DNA of 64,000 bases, taken from assembly GCF_010682105.1 (NCBI RefSeq), contig NZ_JAAGWH010000013.1, positions 248,001 to 312,000 on the forward strand. The letters run 5' to 3'. Source of the DNA: Modestobacter muralis (GTDB taxonomy: Bacteria > Actinomycetota > Actinomycetes > Mycobacteriales > Geodermatophilaceae). A program made the translations under genes and the position numbers. Under the pieces are notes generated by a model that did no database searches, was not told the DNA's origin, and saw nothing but the letters and a program-made list of their open reading frames with translations. Shown in pieces: positions 49,983 to 58,487 of this stretch (position 1 is its first letter; each line of letters starts with the position of its first letter).

Positions 49983-50627
49983 ATGCCCCACCTGCTGCAC
50001 CTCGACTCCTCCGCCGACCCGCGCACGTCGTCGTCCCGCACGGTGACCGCCGCCTTCCTGCGCGGCTGGCGCGACCGCGGCCCGGACTTCACCGTCACCT
50101 CCCGCGACCTGCAGGCCGACCCGCCGCCGCACCTGCCCGACGCGGCGCTGCACTGGTCGCCCCGGCTGCGCACGCCCGCCGAGGTCGTCGACCCGGCCGC
50201 CGAGGCCCGGCAGCGCACCTACCTCGACGAGCTGCTGGCCGCCGACGTCCTGCTCGTCGGGGCGCCGATGTACAACTGGTCGCTGCCCTCGACCCTCAAG
50301 GCGTGGATCGACCACGTGCACGTGCTGGGCACCACCGTGCCGTTCGGCGACTACGAGGCCCGCCCGCTGGCCGGCCGGGCCGCGGTGGTGGTCTCCAGCC
50401 GGGGCGCCAGCTACGACGCCGAGGGCGAGCAGGCCAGCTGGGACCACACGGTGCCGCCGCTGGAGCTGGTGCTGGGCCGGTCGTTCGGGATGACCGTCTC
50501 GGTGATCACCCTGCAGCTCACCCTCGCCGACCGCGTGCCGGCGATGGCCGACCTGCGCGGCCGCGCCGCCGCCGAGGCCGACGCCGCCCGCAGCTTCGCC
50601 GAGGAGCTCGCCGAGCGCATCGTCTGA
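49983..50627 (+). CDS. FMN-dependent NADH azoreductase-like flavoprotein
   Basis: A 214-residue flavodoxin-fold protein of the AzoR group. The phosphate-binding loop is in SSADPRTSSSRT (about 9-20), the FMN contact region in APMYNWSLPSTLKAWIDHV (about 94-112) and SSRGASYDAEG further on. AzoR proteins reduce quinones and azo compounds with NADH. The ATG at 49983 is preceded by an AGGAGG site. It lies 111 bp after the YchJ gene on the same strand. Confidence 0.87.
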   Translation: MPHLLHLDSSADPRTSSSRTVTAAFLRGWRDRGPDFTVTSRDLQADPPPHLPDAALHWSPRLRTPAEVVDPAAEARQRTYLDELLAADVLLVGAPMYNWSLPSTLKAWIDHVHVLGTTVPFGDYEARPLAGRAAVVVSSRGASYDAEGEQASWDHTVPPLELVLGRSFGMTVSVITLQLTLADRVPAMADLRGRAAAEADAARSFAEELAERIV

Positions 50628-50765
50628 GCCGGCGCCCGCCCGGGTGGGGGTTCGCCCGCCCGACGGGGGCACGCCAGGCAGGGGCCACCGTGCGGACACC
50701 TCCTCCACCGACCCTGGGGGCGTCCGGGCCTCGTCCAGGGGCTCCTCGACGCCCGAGGTGTCGCC

Positions 50766-51698
50766 GTGACCACTGCCCCGACCCAGGCACGGACCAGGAC
50801 CCGGCCGGGGGCGCCGCCCTGCATGCCCGCCTGCGCCGCCGACCCCGGCCCCACGGTGGGCGCCGCCACCCGCCGCCTGCGGCTGCTGCGCGTGGCCGGC
50901 GCCCTGGCCGGCGTGGCGGCCGCCGCGCTGCGTGCCCCGCTGGCGACCGGCCGGGGCCGCCGCCGGCTGCTCACCTGCGGCGCGGCCCGCCTGCTCACCG
51001 CCGTCGGCGTCCGGGTCGAGGTCGTCCCGTCCCCGGTGGCCTGGCCGCGCACCGGCGCCGGCCGCGGGCCGGGCCTGCTCGTGGTCGCCAACTCCGTCTC
51101 CTGGGTCGACGACCTGGCGCTGCTCACCGTCGTCCCCGGGCTGCCCGTGATCACGACGGGGCCGGGCCGCCGGCCCGTGCTCGGCGGGCTGCTGCGCCGG
51201 GCCGGCGCGGTGCCGATCGACCCCGCACGGCTGCACGCCCTCCCGGCGGCGGTCGGCCAGGTCGCCGACGCGCTGCGCGGGGGGTCGACGGTGAGCGTCC
51301 GCCCGGAGGGGACGACGTCCTGCGGCGTGGAGCTGGGCCGGTTCCGCCCGGCGTTTCTCCAGGCTGCAGTGGACGTCGGCGCGCCGGTCTGCCCGGTCGC
51401 CGTCCGGTACCGGGTCGACGGCGGGGCGGGCACCGCCGTCGCCGGGCGCCTGGCCGGTGAGCCGTTCCGGCGGAGCGTGTCCCGGGTGCTCGCCGCCCGC
51501 GGGCTGGTCGTCGAGGTGCACCTGCTGCCCGCCCTCGACCCGGCCGGCGCCGACCGCCGCGCGCTCGCCGCACTGGCCGAGTACGCCGTCGCCGCCGTCA
51601 CCGAGGCCCGGCCGCTGCTCGTCGCCGCCCACCCCCGCCGTCCGCGGGTGCCGGCGCCGTTGCCGGCCCGACGCCGGGGAGCCGCGAGTGCTGCATGA
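50766..51698 (+). CDS. Lysophospholipid acyltransferase-like protein lacking catalytic His
   Basis: A 310-residue member of the PlsC/LPLAT family. A hydrophobic N-terminal segment is near 45-60. Motif I, normally NHxSWLD, reads NSVSWVDD at 109-116, so the catalytic His position is Ser110 (codon TCC). The Asp of the His-Asp pair is kept. The phosphate-binding motif RPEGTTS (179-185) is intact, and PVCPVAV matches motif IV. It overlaps the next glycosyltransferase gene by 11 bp, suggesting joint membrane-lipid or lyso-ornithine/PIM work, but its acyltransferase activity is doubtful. Confidence 0.78.
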   Translation: MTTAPTQARTRTRPGAPPCMPACAADPGPTVGAATRRLRLLRVAGALAGVAAAALRAPLATGRGRRRLLTCGAARLLTAVGVRVEVVPSPVAWPRTGAGRGPGLLVVANSVSWVDDLALLTVVPGLPVITTGPGRRPVLGGLLRRAGAVPIDPARLHALPAAVGQVADALRGGSTVSVRPEGTTSCGVELGRFRPAFLQAAVDVGAPVCPVAVRYRVDGGAGTAVAGRLAGEPFRRSVSRVLAARGLVVEVHLLPALDPAGADRRALAALAEYAVAAVTEARPLLVAAHPRRPRVPAPLPARRRGAASAA

Positions 51699-52857
51699 GC
51701 AGACCGTCCCGGTCCGGCTGACCACCGGCCTGCGGGTGGTCGTGGTGGCCGAGACCTTCCTGCCGGCGGTCAACGGCGTGGTCACCTCGGTCCTGCGGCT
51801 GGTCGACCACCTCGCCGTCCGCGGGCACGACCCGGTCGTGCTGGCCCCCTCGGGCAGCAGCTACGAGTCCCGCTGCGGCGCCCGGGTCGAGGTCGTCACC
51901 GTGCCGTCGATGCGGCTGCCGCGGTACCGCCAGCTCCCCCTCGCCCGCCCGGCCGCCGACCTGACCGCGGTGCTGCGCGGGCTGGCCCCCGACGTGGTCC
52001 ACCTGGCCTCCCCGGCCGTGCTCGGGCTCGCCGCCGCCCGGGCCGCCCGCACGCTCGGCGTCCCGTCGGTCGCGGTGTTCCAGACCGACCTGGCCGCCTT
52101 CGCCCAGCGCTACCGGCTGCCCGGCGGCCCCGCGGCCGCCTGGCGCTACCTGCGCACCGTGCACGGAACGGCGGACCTCACGCTCGCCCCGTCCTCGGCG
52201 GCCGCCGTCCTGCTGGCCCGGCAGGGCATCGGACCGGTCGCGCTGTGGGCCCGCGGCGTCGACCTCGACCAGTTCGCCCCCTGCCACCGCGACGAGGCGC
52301 TGCGTGCCGAGCTCGCCCCCGGCGGCGAGCTGCTGGTGGGCGTGGTCGCCCGGCTGGCGGTGGAGAAGCGGCTGGAGCTGCTGGCCCCGCTCAGCGAGCT
52401 GCCCGGGGTGCGCCTGGTGGTCGTCGGCGACGGACCGCAGCGCCGGGCGCTGGCCCGGGCGATGCCGCGGGCACGGTTCCTCGGCCAGCTCGGCGGGGCG
52501 GAACTGGGCGCCGTGGTCGCCTCCCTCGACCTGTTCGTCCACCCCGGCGCCGACGAGACGTTCTGCCAGGCGGTGCAGGAGGCGCTCGCCGCGGGCGTGC
52601 CCGCCGTGGTCGCGGCCTCCGGCGGCCCGCTGGACCTGGTGCGGCACCGGGAGAACGGCTGGCTGTGGGCCGGCGACGACCCGCAGGTGCTGGCCGCCAT
52701 GGTCGCCGGGCTCCGCGACGACCCCGCGACCCTGCAGGCCGCCGCCGCGGCGGCCCGCCCGTCGGTGGCCGGGCGCACCTGGGGGCGGATCGGCGACGAG
52801 CTCATCGGGCACCTGCAGCGGCTGCGCTCCGCCGTCCCGGCCGGCGTTCCGCGCTGA
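51688..52857 (+). CDS. GT4 family glycosyltransferase (MgtA/PimB-like mannosyltransferase)
   Basis: A 389-residue GT-B enzyme. It opens with RVVVVAETFLPAVNGVVTSVLRLV, the donor fold has GVVARLAVEKRLELL and VGDGPQRRAL, and the catalytic EX7E motif is in HPGADETFCQAVQEALAAGVP. This layout fits GDP-mannose-dependent alpha-mannosyltransferases acting on glycolipids. GTG 51688 has GGGGAG upstream and overlaps the acyltransferase gene, so the two are co-translated. The acceptor may be a mannosylated lipid. Confidence 0.88.
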   Translation: MLHEQTVPVRLTTGLRVVVVAETFLPAVNGVVTSVLRLVDHLAVRGHDPVVLAPSGSSYESRCGARVEVVTVPSMRLPRYRQLPLARPAADLTAVLRGLAPDVVHLASPAVLGLAAARAARTLGVPSVAVFQTDLAAFAQRYRLPGGPAAAWRYLRTVHGTADLTLAPSSAAAVLLARQGIGPVALWARGVDLDQFAPCHRDEALRAELAPGGELLVGVVARLAVEKRLELLAPLSELPGVRLVVVGDGPQRRALARAMPRARFLGQLGGAELGAVVASLDLFVHPGADETFCQAVQEALAAGVPAVVAASGGPLDLVRHRENGWLWAGDDPQVLAAMVAGLRDDPATLQAAAAAARPSVAGRTWGRIGDELIGHLQRLRSAVPAGVPR

Positions 52858-52924
52858 GCCCGGCGGGAGCGGTCGCCGCCAGGCAGGATCGCTGTCGACA
52901 GCCCTCTGACCGCGCGGAGTCCCA

Positions 52925-53914
52925 GTGAGCCAGCACGTGCGCCACAGTGCCCCCGAGGGCACGCCGTCCCCCGTCATCGACCTGTCCCAGTGGCGGCTCA
53001 ACGCCCTGCCGGACACGAACTCCGACGAGGACTGGGACGACGACCGCGAGCTGTTCGACCCCCAGGGCAACCGGGTCGACACCTGGCGCGAGAACTACCC
53101 GTACAGCGAGCGGATGCTGCGCCGCGACTACGAGATCGAGAAGCGCGAGCTGCAGATCGAGCTGCTGAAGCTGCAGGGCTGGGTGAAGGAGACCGGCCAG
53201 AAGCTGGTGCTGGTGTTCGAGGGCCGCGACGCCGCCGGCAAGGGCGGCACGATCAAGCGCTTCACCGAGCACCTCAACCCGCGCGGGTCCCGGACGATCG
53301 CCCTGGACAAGCCGAGCGAGCGCGAGAAGACCCAGTGGTACTTCCAGCGCTACGTGCAGCACCTGCCGGCCGCCGGCGAGATCGTCATGTTCGACCGCTC
53401 CTGGTACAACCGCGCCGGCGTGGAGCGGGTGATGGGCTACTGCACCGCGGAGGAGTACCTGCTCTTCATGCGCCAGGCCCCGGAGTTCGAGCGGATGCTG
53501 GTCGACAGCGGCATCCAGCTGGTCAAGTTCTGGTTCTCGGTGACCAAGGGCGAGCAGCGCAGCCGGTTCATCGTGCGGCAGATCGACCCGGTGCGGCAGT
53601 GGAAGCTCTCCCCCACCGACCTGGCCAGCCTGGACAAGTGGGACGCCTACACCGAGGCCAAGGAGGCGATGTTCGTGCACACCGACACCGAGCACGCCCC
53701 CTGGACGGTGATCAAGAGCAACGACAAGAAGCGCGCCCGGCTGGCCGCGCTGCGGCACGTGCTGGCCCGCTTCGACTACACCGACAAGGACCACGACGCG
53801 GTCGGCGTCCCCGACCCGCTGATCGTGGGTGCTGCCGCCGACGTGATCGAGGAGGAGGTCGTCGCCCCCGTCATGCCGCGGCCGGGCGACGAGCTCCCGC
53901 TCAGCGGGAGCTGA
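52925..53914 (+). CDS. ppk2: Polyphosphate kinase 2
   Basis: A 329-residue class I PPK2. Walker A GRDAAGKGG (100-108), Walker B MFDRSWYNR (155-163) and the lid region VTKGEQRSRF are all present, with a single PPK2 domain. PPK2 uses polyphosphate to phosphorylate nucleoside diphosphates, or synthesises polyphosphate from GTP/ATP. An acidic N-terminal extension of about 70 residues is typical of the family. It follows the GT4 gene after 67 bp and ends at a strong hairpin. Confidence 0.94.
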   Translation: MSQHVRHSAPEGTPSPVIDLSQWRLNALPDTNSDEDWDDDRELFDPQGNRVDTWRENYPYSERMLRRDYEIEKRELQIELLKLQGWVKETGQKLVLVFEGRDAAGKGGTIKRFTEHLNPRGSRTIALDKPSEREKTQWYFQRYVQHLPAAGEIVMFDRSWYNRAGVERVMGYCTAEEYLLFMRQAPEFERMLVDSGIQLVKFWFSVTKGEQRSRFIVRQIDPVRQWKLSPTDLASLDKWDAYTEAKEAMFVHTDTEHAPWTVIKSNDKKRARLAALRHVLARFDYTDKDHDAVGVPDPLIVGAAADVIEEEVVAPVMPRPGDELPLSGS

Positions 53915-53925
53915 CCCCGGACATC

Positions 53926-53961
53926 ACAGCGCCCGCCCCGGCGGACCGGGGCGGGCGCTGT
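53926..53961. terminator. Strong hairpin between ppk2 and the DUF2382 gene
   Basis: Perfect 15-bp arms (53926-53940 and 53947-53961) with a 6-nt loop, 12 nt after the ppk2 stop and close to the end of the convergent gene. It is the most stable stem of this part of the window and can serve both directions. Confidence 0.8.
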
Positions 53962-53977
53962 CGTGGTGCGGGGTGGA

Positions 53978-54568
53978 TCAGCGGCGGTTGCCACCGGTGG
54001 TGTCGTTGCCGACGATGCCGTCGGTGTCGACCTGCTCCTTGCGCACGGTGTCGGTGACCTGCTGCTGCTCGGTGACCGTGTCGACGTCGAGGCGCACGCG
54101 CTCGACCGGCACGGCCTCCTTGGCGACGACGGGCTGCTCGGCGTGGAGCACGACCTCGTGCTCCTCCTCCGAGATGGCCGGGCCGCTCATCGCGTCGCCC
54201 ATGTTGGCGTCGGTGATCGGCTCGCGCTGGACGCGGACCTCCTCGTGCGACACGGGGACCGTCTGGGTGACGTTCTCGGTCACGACGTACTTGCGCAGGC
54301 GTGCACGCCCGGCCTCGACGCGCTGGGTGCCCACGTTCAGGCGCTCCTCGGACAGCGTCATCGCGTCGTCCGTGGTCGGGCCCGAGGTGTCGTGGCCGAC
54401 GGTGCCGTGCTGGTTGAGGTCCTGCGCGCCGGCCATGCCCACGGTGCCGGCCGTGCCAGCGGTACCGGCGAAGCCGGAGGTGTTCGACGTCGTGGTGCCG
54501 ATCTTGTCGCCGTCGTTGTCGTACACGTTCGCGCCGATGACGCGGTCGAGCATGTCAGTGCCGATCAT
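53978..54568 (-). CDS. DUF2382 (YsnF/AvaK-like) stress protein with short PRC-barrel remnant
   Basis: A 196-residue protein. The first about 25 residues (DRVIGANVYDNDGDKIG) look like the start of a PRC-barrel domain, but the rest of that barrel is replaced by a Gly/Thr/Ala linker (GFAGTAGTAGTVGMAGA). The DUF2382 domain (about 70-170) follows: LSEERLNVGTQRVEAGRARLRK, EEVRVQREPI and EHEVVLHAEQPVVAKEAVPVERVRL. These proteins are linked with envelope or osmotic stress; the mechanism is unknown. Its 3' end faces the ppk2 hairpin. Confidence 0.83.
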   Translation of the reverse strand: MIGTDMLDRVIGANVYDNDGDKIGTTTSNTSGFAGTAGTAGTVGMAGAQDLNQHGTVGHDTSGPTTDDAMTLSEERLNVGTQRVEAGRARLRKYVVTENVTQTVPVSHEEVRVQREPITDANMGDAMSGPAISEEEHEVVLHAEQPVVAKEAVPVERVRLDVDTVTEQQQVTDTVRKEQVDTDGIVGNDTTGGNRR

Positions 54569-54846
54569 GGGGGCTGCTCCTCAGCTCGGGGACGTTCTTG
54601 CTCCTCACGCTCTGTGCCCCTCATCCGGGCCTGGAAACAGCCGGTGGATGAACAAATCGGGGCCGTGCTAGGGCGTGTCGCCCCCACCGCCGTCCACCGT
54701 GGCACGTCTGCGCTGGTCAACCCGGCCGTCCACCGCCTGACTCGCCGGGGTGCCGTCCCGCGCGGACACGCCGCGATGTCCGTCGTCCGGACGGCTCCCG
54801 GGCGTGTCGTCCAGGAACCGGCCCGGACGACGAAGACCATGGGCAC

Positions 54847-55656
54847 GTGCCTCCCCGTTCGCAGTACGACGACCTGGTCCACCCGCGCACCCAGAAGAAG
54901 CCCTCGCCGCAGGTCGAGGCGGAGAAGGACCTCGTCGTCGAGGACCCCAGCAGCGGGTTCGTCGGCGCGGTGGTCCGGTGCGAGAAGGACGTCGTCCACC
55001 TCGAGGACCGGTTCGGCAAGGTGCGGGCCTACCCGCTGGGCCCCGGTTTCTGGGTCGAGGGCCGGCCGGTCGTGCTGGTGCGCCCGAAGGTGAACACGAT
55101 CTCCGGACCGCAGCGCAGCACCTCGGGCTCGACCTACGTCGTCGGCGCTCGGGCCCGGGTCGCCCGCGAGGGCCGCATCTACGTCGAGGGCAAGCACGAC
55201 GCCGAACTGGTGGAGAAGGTCTGGGGCCACGACCTGCGGATCGAGGGCGTCGTGGTGGAGCCGCTGCACGGCGTCGACGACCTGCCCGGGATCGTCCGCG
55301 ACTTCCGGCCGTCGTCGGGACGGCGGCTGGGCGTGCTCGTCGACCACCTGGTGACCGGCTCCAAGGAGACCCGGATCGCCCAGCAGGTCACCGGCGCGCA
55401 CGCGCTCGTCGTCGGCCACCCGTTCATCGACATCTGGCAGGCCGTGAAGCCCTCCGTCGTCGGCATCAGGGCGTGGCCGACGGTGCCCAGGGGCGAGGAC
55501 TGGAAGACCGGCGTCTGCCGGCGCCTGGGCTGGGAGGACGACACCGGTTACGTGTGGGCCCAGCGGATCCTCGCGCGGGTCACCGTCTGGACCGACCTGG
55601 AGCCGGTGCTCATCGGCCGGGTCGAGGAGCTCATCGACTTCGTCACCGAGGACTGA
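54847..55656 (+). CDS. DUF3097 family protein
   Basis: A 269-residue protein conserved in actinobacteria with no established function. The middle part IYVEGKHDAELVEKVWG followed by LGVLVDHLVTGSKE resembles a TOPRIM-like motif (VEG-x2-D and DxL), suggesting a nucleic-acid phosphodiester or primase-like fold, but this is inference from pattern. The N-terminal beta region has GAVVRCEKDVVHLEDRFGKVR. GTG 54847 is the first plausible start, and a hairpin cluster follows its stop. Confidence 0.85.
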   Translation: MPPRSQYDDLVHPRTQKKPSPQVEAEKDLVVEDPSSGFVGAVVRCEKDVVHLEDRFGKVRAYPLGPGFWVEGRPVVLVRPKVNTISGPQRSTSGSTYVVGARARVAREGRIYVEGKHDAELVEKVWGHDLRIEGVVVEPLHGVDDLPGIVRDFRPSSGRRLGVLVDHLVTGSKETRIAQQVTGAHALVVGHPFIDIWQAVKPSVVGIRAWPTVPRGEDWKTGVCRRLGWEDDTGYVWAQRILARVTVWTDLEPVLIGRVEELIDFVTED

Positions 55657-55661
55657 ACGCG

Positions 55662-55694
55662 GACGGCCGCCGCTCCGGGGGAGCGGCGGCCGTC
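55662..55694. terminator. Hairpin downstream of the DUF3097 gene
   Basis: Perfect 15-bp arms (55662-55676 and 55680-55694) with a 3-nt loop, 5 nt after the stop. First of three hairpins in the convergent gap. Confidence 0.75.
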
Positions 55695-55696
55695 GT

Positions 55697-55744
55697 CCTG
55701 GCTCACCTGGCTTGCTCCTGACTCATGGTGTGCGGTGAGCCAGG
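55697..55744. repeat. 11-bp inverted repeat with 26-nt loop
   Basis: CCTGGCTCACC (55697-55707) pairs with GGTGAGCCAGG (55734-55744). An alternative inner stem GCTCCTG/CAGGAGC (55714-55720 with 55741-55747) competes with it, so two structures are possible. Second hairpin of the cluster. Confidence 0.6.
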
Positions 55745-55750
55745 AGCAGC

Positions 55751-55773
55751 GACGATCAGGTCACCTGATCGTC
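55751..55773. terminator. Hairpin downstream of the aldo/keto reductase gene
   Basis: GACGATCAGGT (55751-55761) pairs with 55763-55773 around a single base. It lies 5 nt after the reductase stop on the minus strand. Confidence 0.65.
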
Positions 55774-55778
55774 GTCGG

Positions 55779-56618
55779 TCAGCTGGGGATGTAGTTGAAC
55801 GTGTCCGGGTCGGGACCGGTGCGCTCGTTGCGGTCCAGCGCCGTGATCTCGCGCAGGTCGTCCTCGCTGAGCTCGAAGTCGAAGATGGCGAAGTTCTCCT
55901 CGACGCGGCTGCGGGTCACCGACTTCGGGAAGACGATGTCGCCCCGCTGGACGTGCCAGCGCAGCGTGACCTGCGAGGCGGTCTTGCCGTAGCGCTCGGC
56001 CACCCGCAGAATCGCCGGGTCGTCGAGCACCTTGCCCTGGGCGATGGGCGACCAGGCCTCGGTGGCGATCTGGTGCTGGGCGTTGAACCCGCGCAGCTCG
56101 TCCTGGGCGAGGTAGGGGTGCACCTCGATCTGGTTCACGGCCGGGACGATCTCGGTCTCGCCGTGCAGCTTGCGGAGGTGGTGGGCGTTGAAGTTCGAGA
56201 CGCCGATCGCCTTCGCCCGGCCGGAGCGGTAGATCTCCTCCATGGCCTTCCAGGTCTCGACGTAGTCGACGTCGATGCCCGGCAGCGGCCAGTGGATGAG
56301 GAACAGGTCGACGTTGTCGAAACCGAGGGCCTCCAGCGTGCCGTCGAAGGCGCGCAGCGCGTCGTCGTGGGCGTGGAAGCCGTTGTTGAGCTTGGAGGTG
56401 ATGAAGACCTCCTCGCGCGGGACGCCGGAGTTGCGGATGCCCTCGCCGACGCCCTTCTCGTTGCCGTACATCTCGGCGGTGTCGATGTGCCGGTAGCCGA
56501 CCTCGAGGGCGGTCTGCACCGCCTGCGCGGTCTCCTCGGGCGCGACCTGGTAGACGCCGAAGCCCAGCTGGGGGATCTCGACGCCGTTGTTCAGGGTGAT
56601 CGTGGGCACGGAGGCCAT
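55779..56618 (-). CDS. Aldo/keto reductase
   Basis: A 279-residue NADPH oxidoreductase of the AKR5-like group (2,5-diketo-gluconate reductase, prostaglandin F synthase type). The tetrad Asp46, Tyr51, Lys76 and His109 is visible in HIDTAEMYGNE, TSKLNN and IHWP. The NADPH end SVTRSRVEENFAIFDFELS is present. AGGAAGAAGAG precedes ATG 56618. It reduces carbonyls broadly; the true substrate is unknown. It is followed by the hairpin cluster shared with DUF3097. Confidence 0.93.
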   Translation of the reverse strand: MASVPTITLNNGVEIPQLGFGVYQVAPEETAQAVQTALEVGYRHIDTAEMYGNEKGVGEGIRNSGVPREEVFITSKLNNGFHAHDDALRAFDGTLEALGFDNVDLFLIHWPLPGIDVDYVETWKAMEEIYRSGRAKAIGVSNFNAHHLRKLHGETEIVPAVNQIEVHPYLAQDELRGFNAQHQIATEAWSPIAQGKVLDDPAILRVAERYGKTASQVTLRWHVQRGDIVFPKSVTRSRVEENFAIFDFELSEDDLREITALDRNERTGPDPDTFNYIPS

Positions 56619-56744
56619 GGAGCTCTTCTTCCTGTCGACTGCGTGCGGTGCGGCGGCGCGCGACACCTGGCGGGTGCGGCGCCGACCTGTCACCTGGCCT
56701 ACCCGGGGGAGACGGTTGCTACCCGCGAGGCATCTCACGCAGCC

Positions 56745-56790
56745 CCGTGGAGTCCCAGCGCCACAGGAACCGAGCGCTGGGACTCCGTGG
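56745..56790. terminator. Hairpin between aldo/keto reductase and prfC, repeated arm
   Basis: GGAGTCCCAGCGC (56749-56761) pairs with 56774-56786, and weaker pairs extend it to 56745 and 56790. The 13-bp arm and adjoining CGA are identical to those of the hairpin at 6601-6640 about 50 kb away. It lies 7 nt beyond the prfC end on the minus strand. Confidence 0.7.
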
Positions 56791-56797
56791 ACCGCAC

Positions 56798-58405
56798 TCA
56801 GAGCTGGGCGGCGACCATCGGCTCGAGGGTGAGCTCGGGGTTGCGCTGCTGCAGCGTGCGCAGGTCCCACTTGTCCATGAACAGCGCCAGCAGCTCGCCG
56901 TCCTCGCGCTGGAGCACCTCGACGCCGCGCGCGGCGGCGACGGCCGGCGCGGAGGCGGCGTCCGTGCGCACCGCGATCGTGTACGGCAGGTGGTCGATGG
57001 AGACCGGCGCCCCGAACTCGTTCTCCATCCGGTGGACGGCGACCTCGAACTGCATCGGCCCGACGACGGCGAGCACCGGTGCTGCGTCCCCGCGGCGGTC
57101 CGAGCGCAGCACCTGGGCCACGCCCTCGGAGTTCAGCTGGCCGATGCCGCGGCGGAACTGCTTGAACTTGGCGGTGTCCTTGCCGCGGACGACCGCGAAG
57201 TGCTCGGGGGCGAAGGTGGTCAGCGGCGGGTAGGTCACCTTGGCGTCGGCGTAGAGGGTGTCGCCGACGTGCAGCGCGTTGGCGTTGACCAGGCCCACGA
57301 CGTCGCCGGGGTAGGCGACGTCGACGCTCTCCCGGTCGCGGCCGAACACGTGCTGGGCGTACTTCGTTGCGAACGGCCGGCCGGTGGTCGAGTGGGTGAC
57401 GACCATCCCGCGCTCGAAGACCCCGGAGGCGATCCGGATGTAGGCCAGCCGGTCGCGGTGCGCGGCGTCCATGCCCGACTGCACCTTGAACACGAACGCG
57501 CTGAACGGCGCCTCGACCGGGCGGGCGGCACCCTCGGCGTCCGGCCGCGGGGTGGGCGCGGGGGCCAGGTCGACCAGGATGTCCAGCAGCGCGCCGACGC
57601 CGAAGTTCGACACCGCCGAGGCGAAGATGACCGGCGTCGTCTCCCCGGCCAGGAAGCGCTCCTGGTCGTGGTCGGCCTCGGTGGCGTCCAGCAGCTCGGA
57701 CTCCTCGACCGCGGTGGTCCACGCGTCGCCCTCCCGGGCCAGCGCCGCCGCGGCGGGCAGCACCTCCTCGGGGGCGATCGTGGCGCCACCGGCGGTGCGG
57801 GTGAAGCGGTGGTAGCTGCCGTCGCGGCGGTCCAGCACGCCGCGGAAGTCACCGGAGATGCCGACCGGCCAGGTCAGCGGGGTGGGGGTCAGGCCGGTGC
57901 GCTCGCTGACCTCGTCCATCAGCTCGAGCGCGTCCTTGCCCGGGCGGTCCCACTTGTTGACCACGGTGATGACCGGGATGCCCCGGTGCTTGCAGACCGC
58001 GAACAGCTTCATGGTCTGCGCCTCGAGGCCCTTGGCGGCGTCGATGAGCATCACGGCGGCGTCGACCGCGGTCAGCACCCGGTAGGTGTCCTCGGAGAAG
58101 TCGGCGTGGCCGGGGGTGTCGAGCAGGTTCACCACGGCGTCGCGGTACTCGAACTGCAGCGCCGCGGAGGTGATCGAGATGCCGCGGGCCTTCTCCATGT
58201 CCATCCAGTCCGACACCGTGCCGCGGCGGCCGGCCTTGCCGTGCACCGCACCGGCCGAGCCGATGACCCGGGCGTGCAGCGCGAGAGCCTCGGTCAGCGT
58301 GGACTTGCCCGCATCGGGGTGGCTGATGACGGCGAAGGTGCGCCGGCGGGCGGCCTGGGACAGCACCTCGGGCAGCGGGGCGCTCGGCGCGTGGGTCGTG
58401 GTCAT
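56798..58405 (-). CDS. prfC: Peptide chain release factor 3
   Basis: A 535-residue translational GTPase of RF3 type. G1 SHPDAGKST (28-36), the switch/G2 region with RGISITSAALQFEY, G3 DTPGHADFSEDTYR, G4 NKWDRPG, then domain II and III motifs (GVFERGMVV, FAPEHFAVVRG, GPMQFEVAVHRMENEF). RF3 recycles RF1 and RF2 after peptide release. GAGGGAGAGAG precedes ATG 58405. Monocistronic between two hairpins. Confidence 0.95.
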   Translation of the reverse strand: MTTTHAPSAPLPEVLSQAARRRTFAVISHPDAGKSTLTEALALHARVIGSAGAVHGKAGRRGTVSDWMDMEKARGISITSAALQFEYRDAVVNLLDTPGHADFSEDTYRVLTAVDAAVMLIDAAKGLEAQTMKLFAVCKHRGIPVITVVNKWDRPGKDALELMDEVSERTGLTPTPLTWPVGISGDFRGVLDRRDGSYHRFTRTAGGATIAPEEVLPAAAALAREGDAWTTAVEESELLDATEADHDQERFLAGETTPVIFASAVSNFGVGALLDILVDLAPAPTPRPDAEGAARPVEAPFSAFVFKVQSGMDAAHRDRLAYIRIASGVFERGMVVTHSTTGRPFATKYAQHVFGRDRESVDVAYPGDVVGLVNANALHVGDTLYADAKVTYPPLTTFAPEHFAVVRGKDTAKFKQFRRGIGQLNSEGVAQVLRSDRRGDAAPVLAVVGPMQFEVAVHRMENEFGAPVSIDHLPYTIAVRTDAASAPAVAAARGVEVLQREDGELLALFMDKWDLRTLQQRNPELTLEPMVAAQL

Positions 58406-58460
58406 GCTCTCTCCCTCGTCCCGGCTGCGGCCGGGGGTGTTCCTCGTCGATCGTGCAACG

Positions 58461-58477
58461 CCGCCGGGCCCCGGCGG
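58461..58477 (-). terminator. Short hairpin downstream of the Eis-like gene
   Basis: CCGCCGG (58461-58467) pairs with CCGGCGG (58471-58477) around a 3-nt loop, 10 nt past the acetyltransferase stop. Confidence 0.45.
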
Positions 58478-58487
58478 ATGCCCGCGC

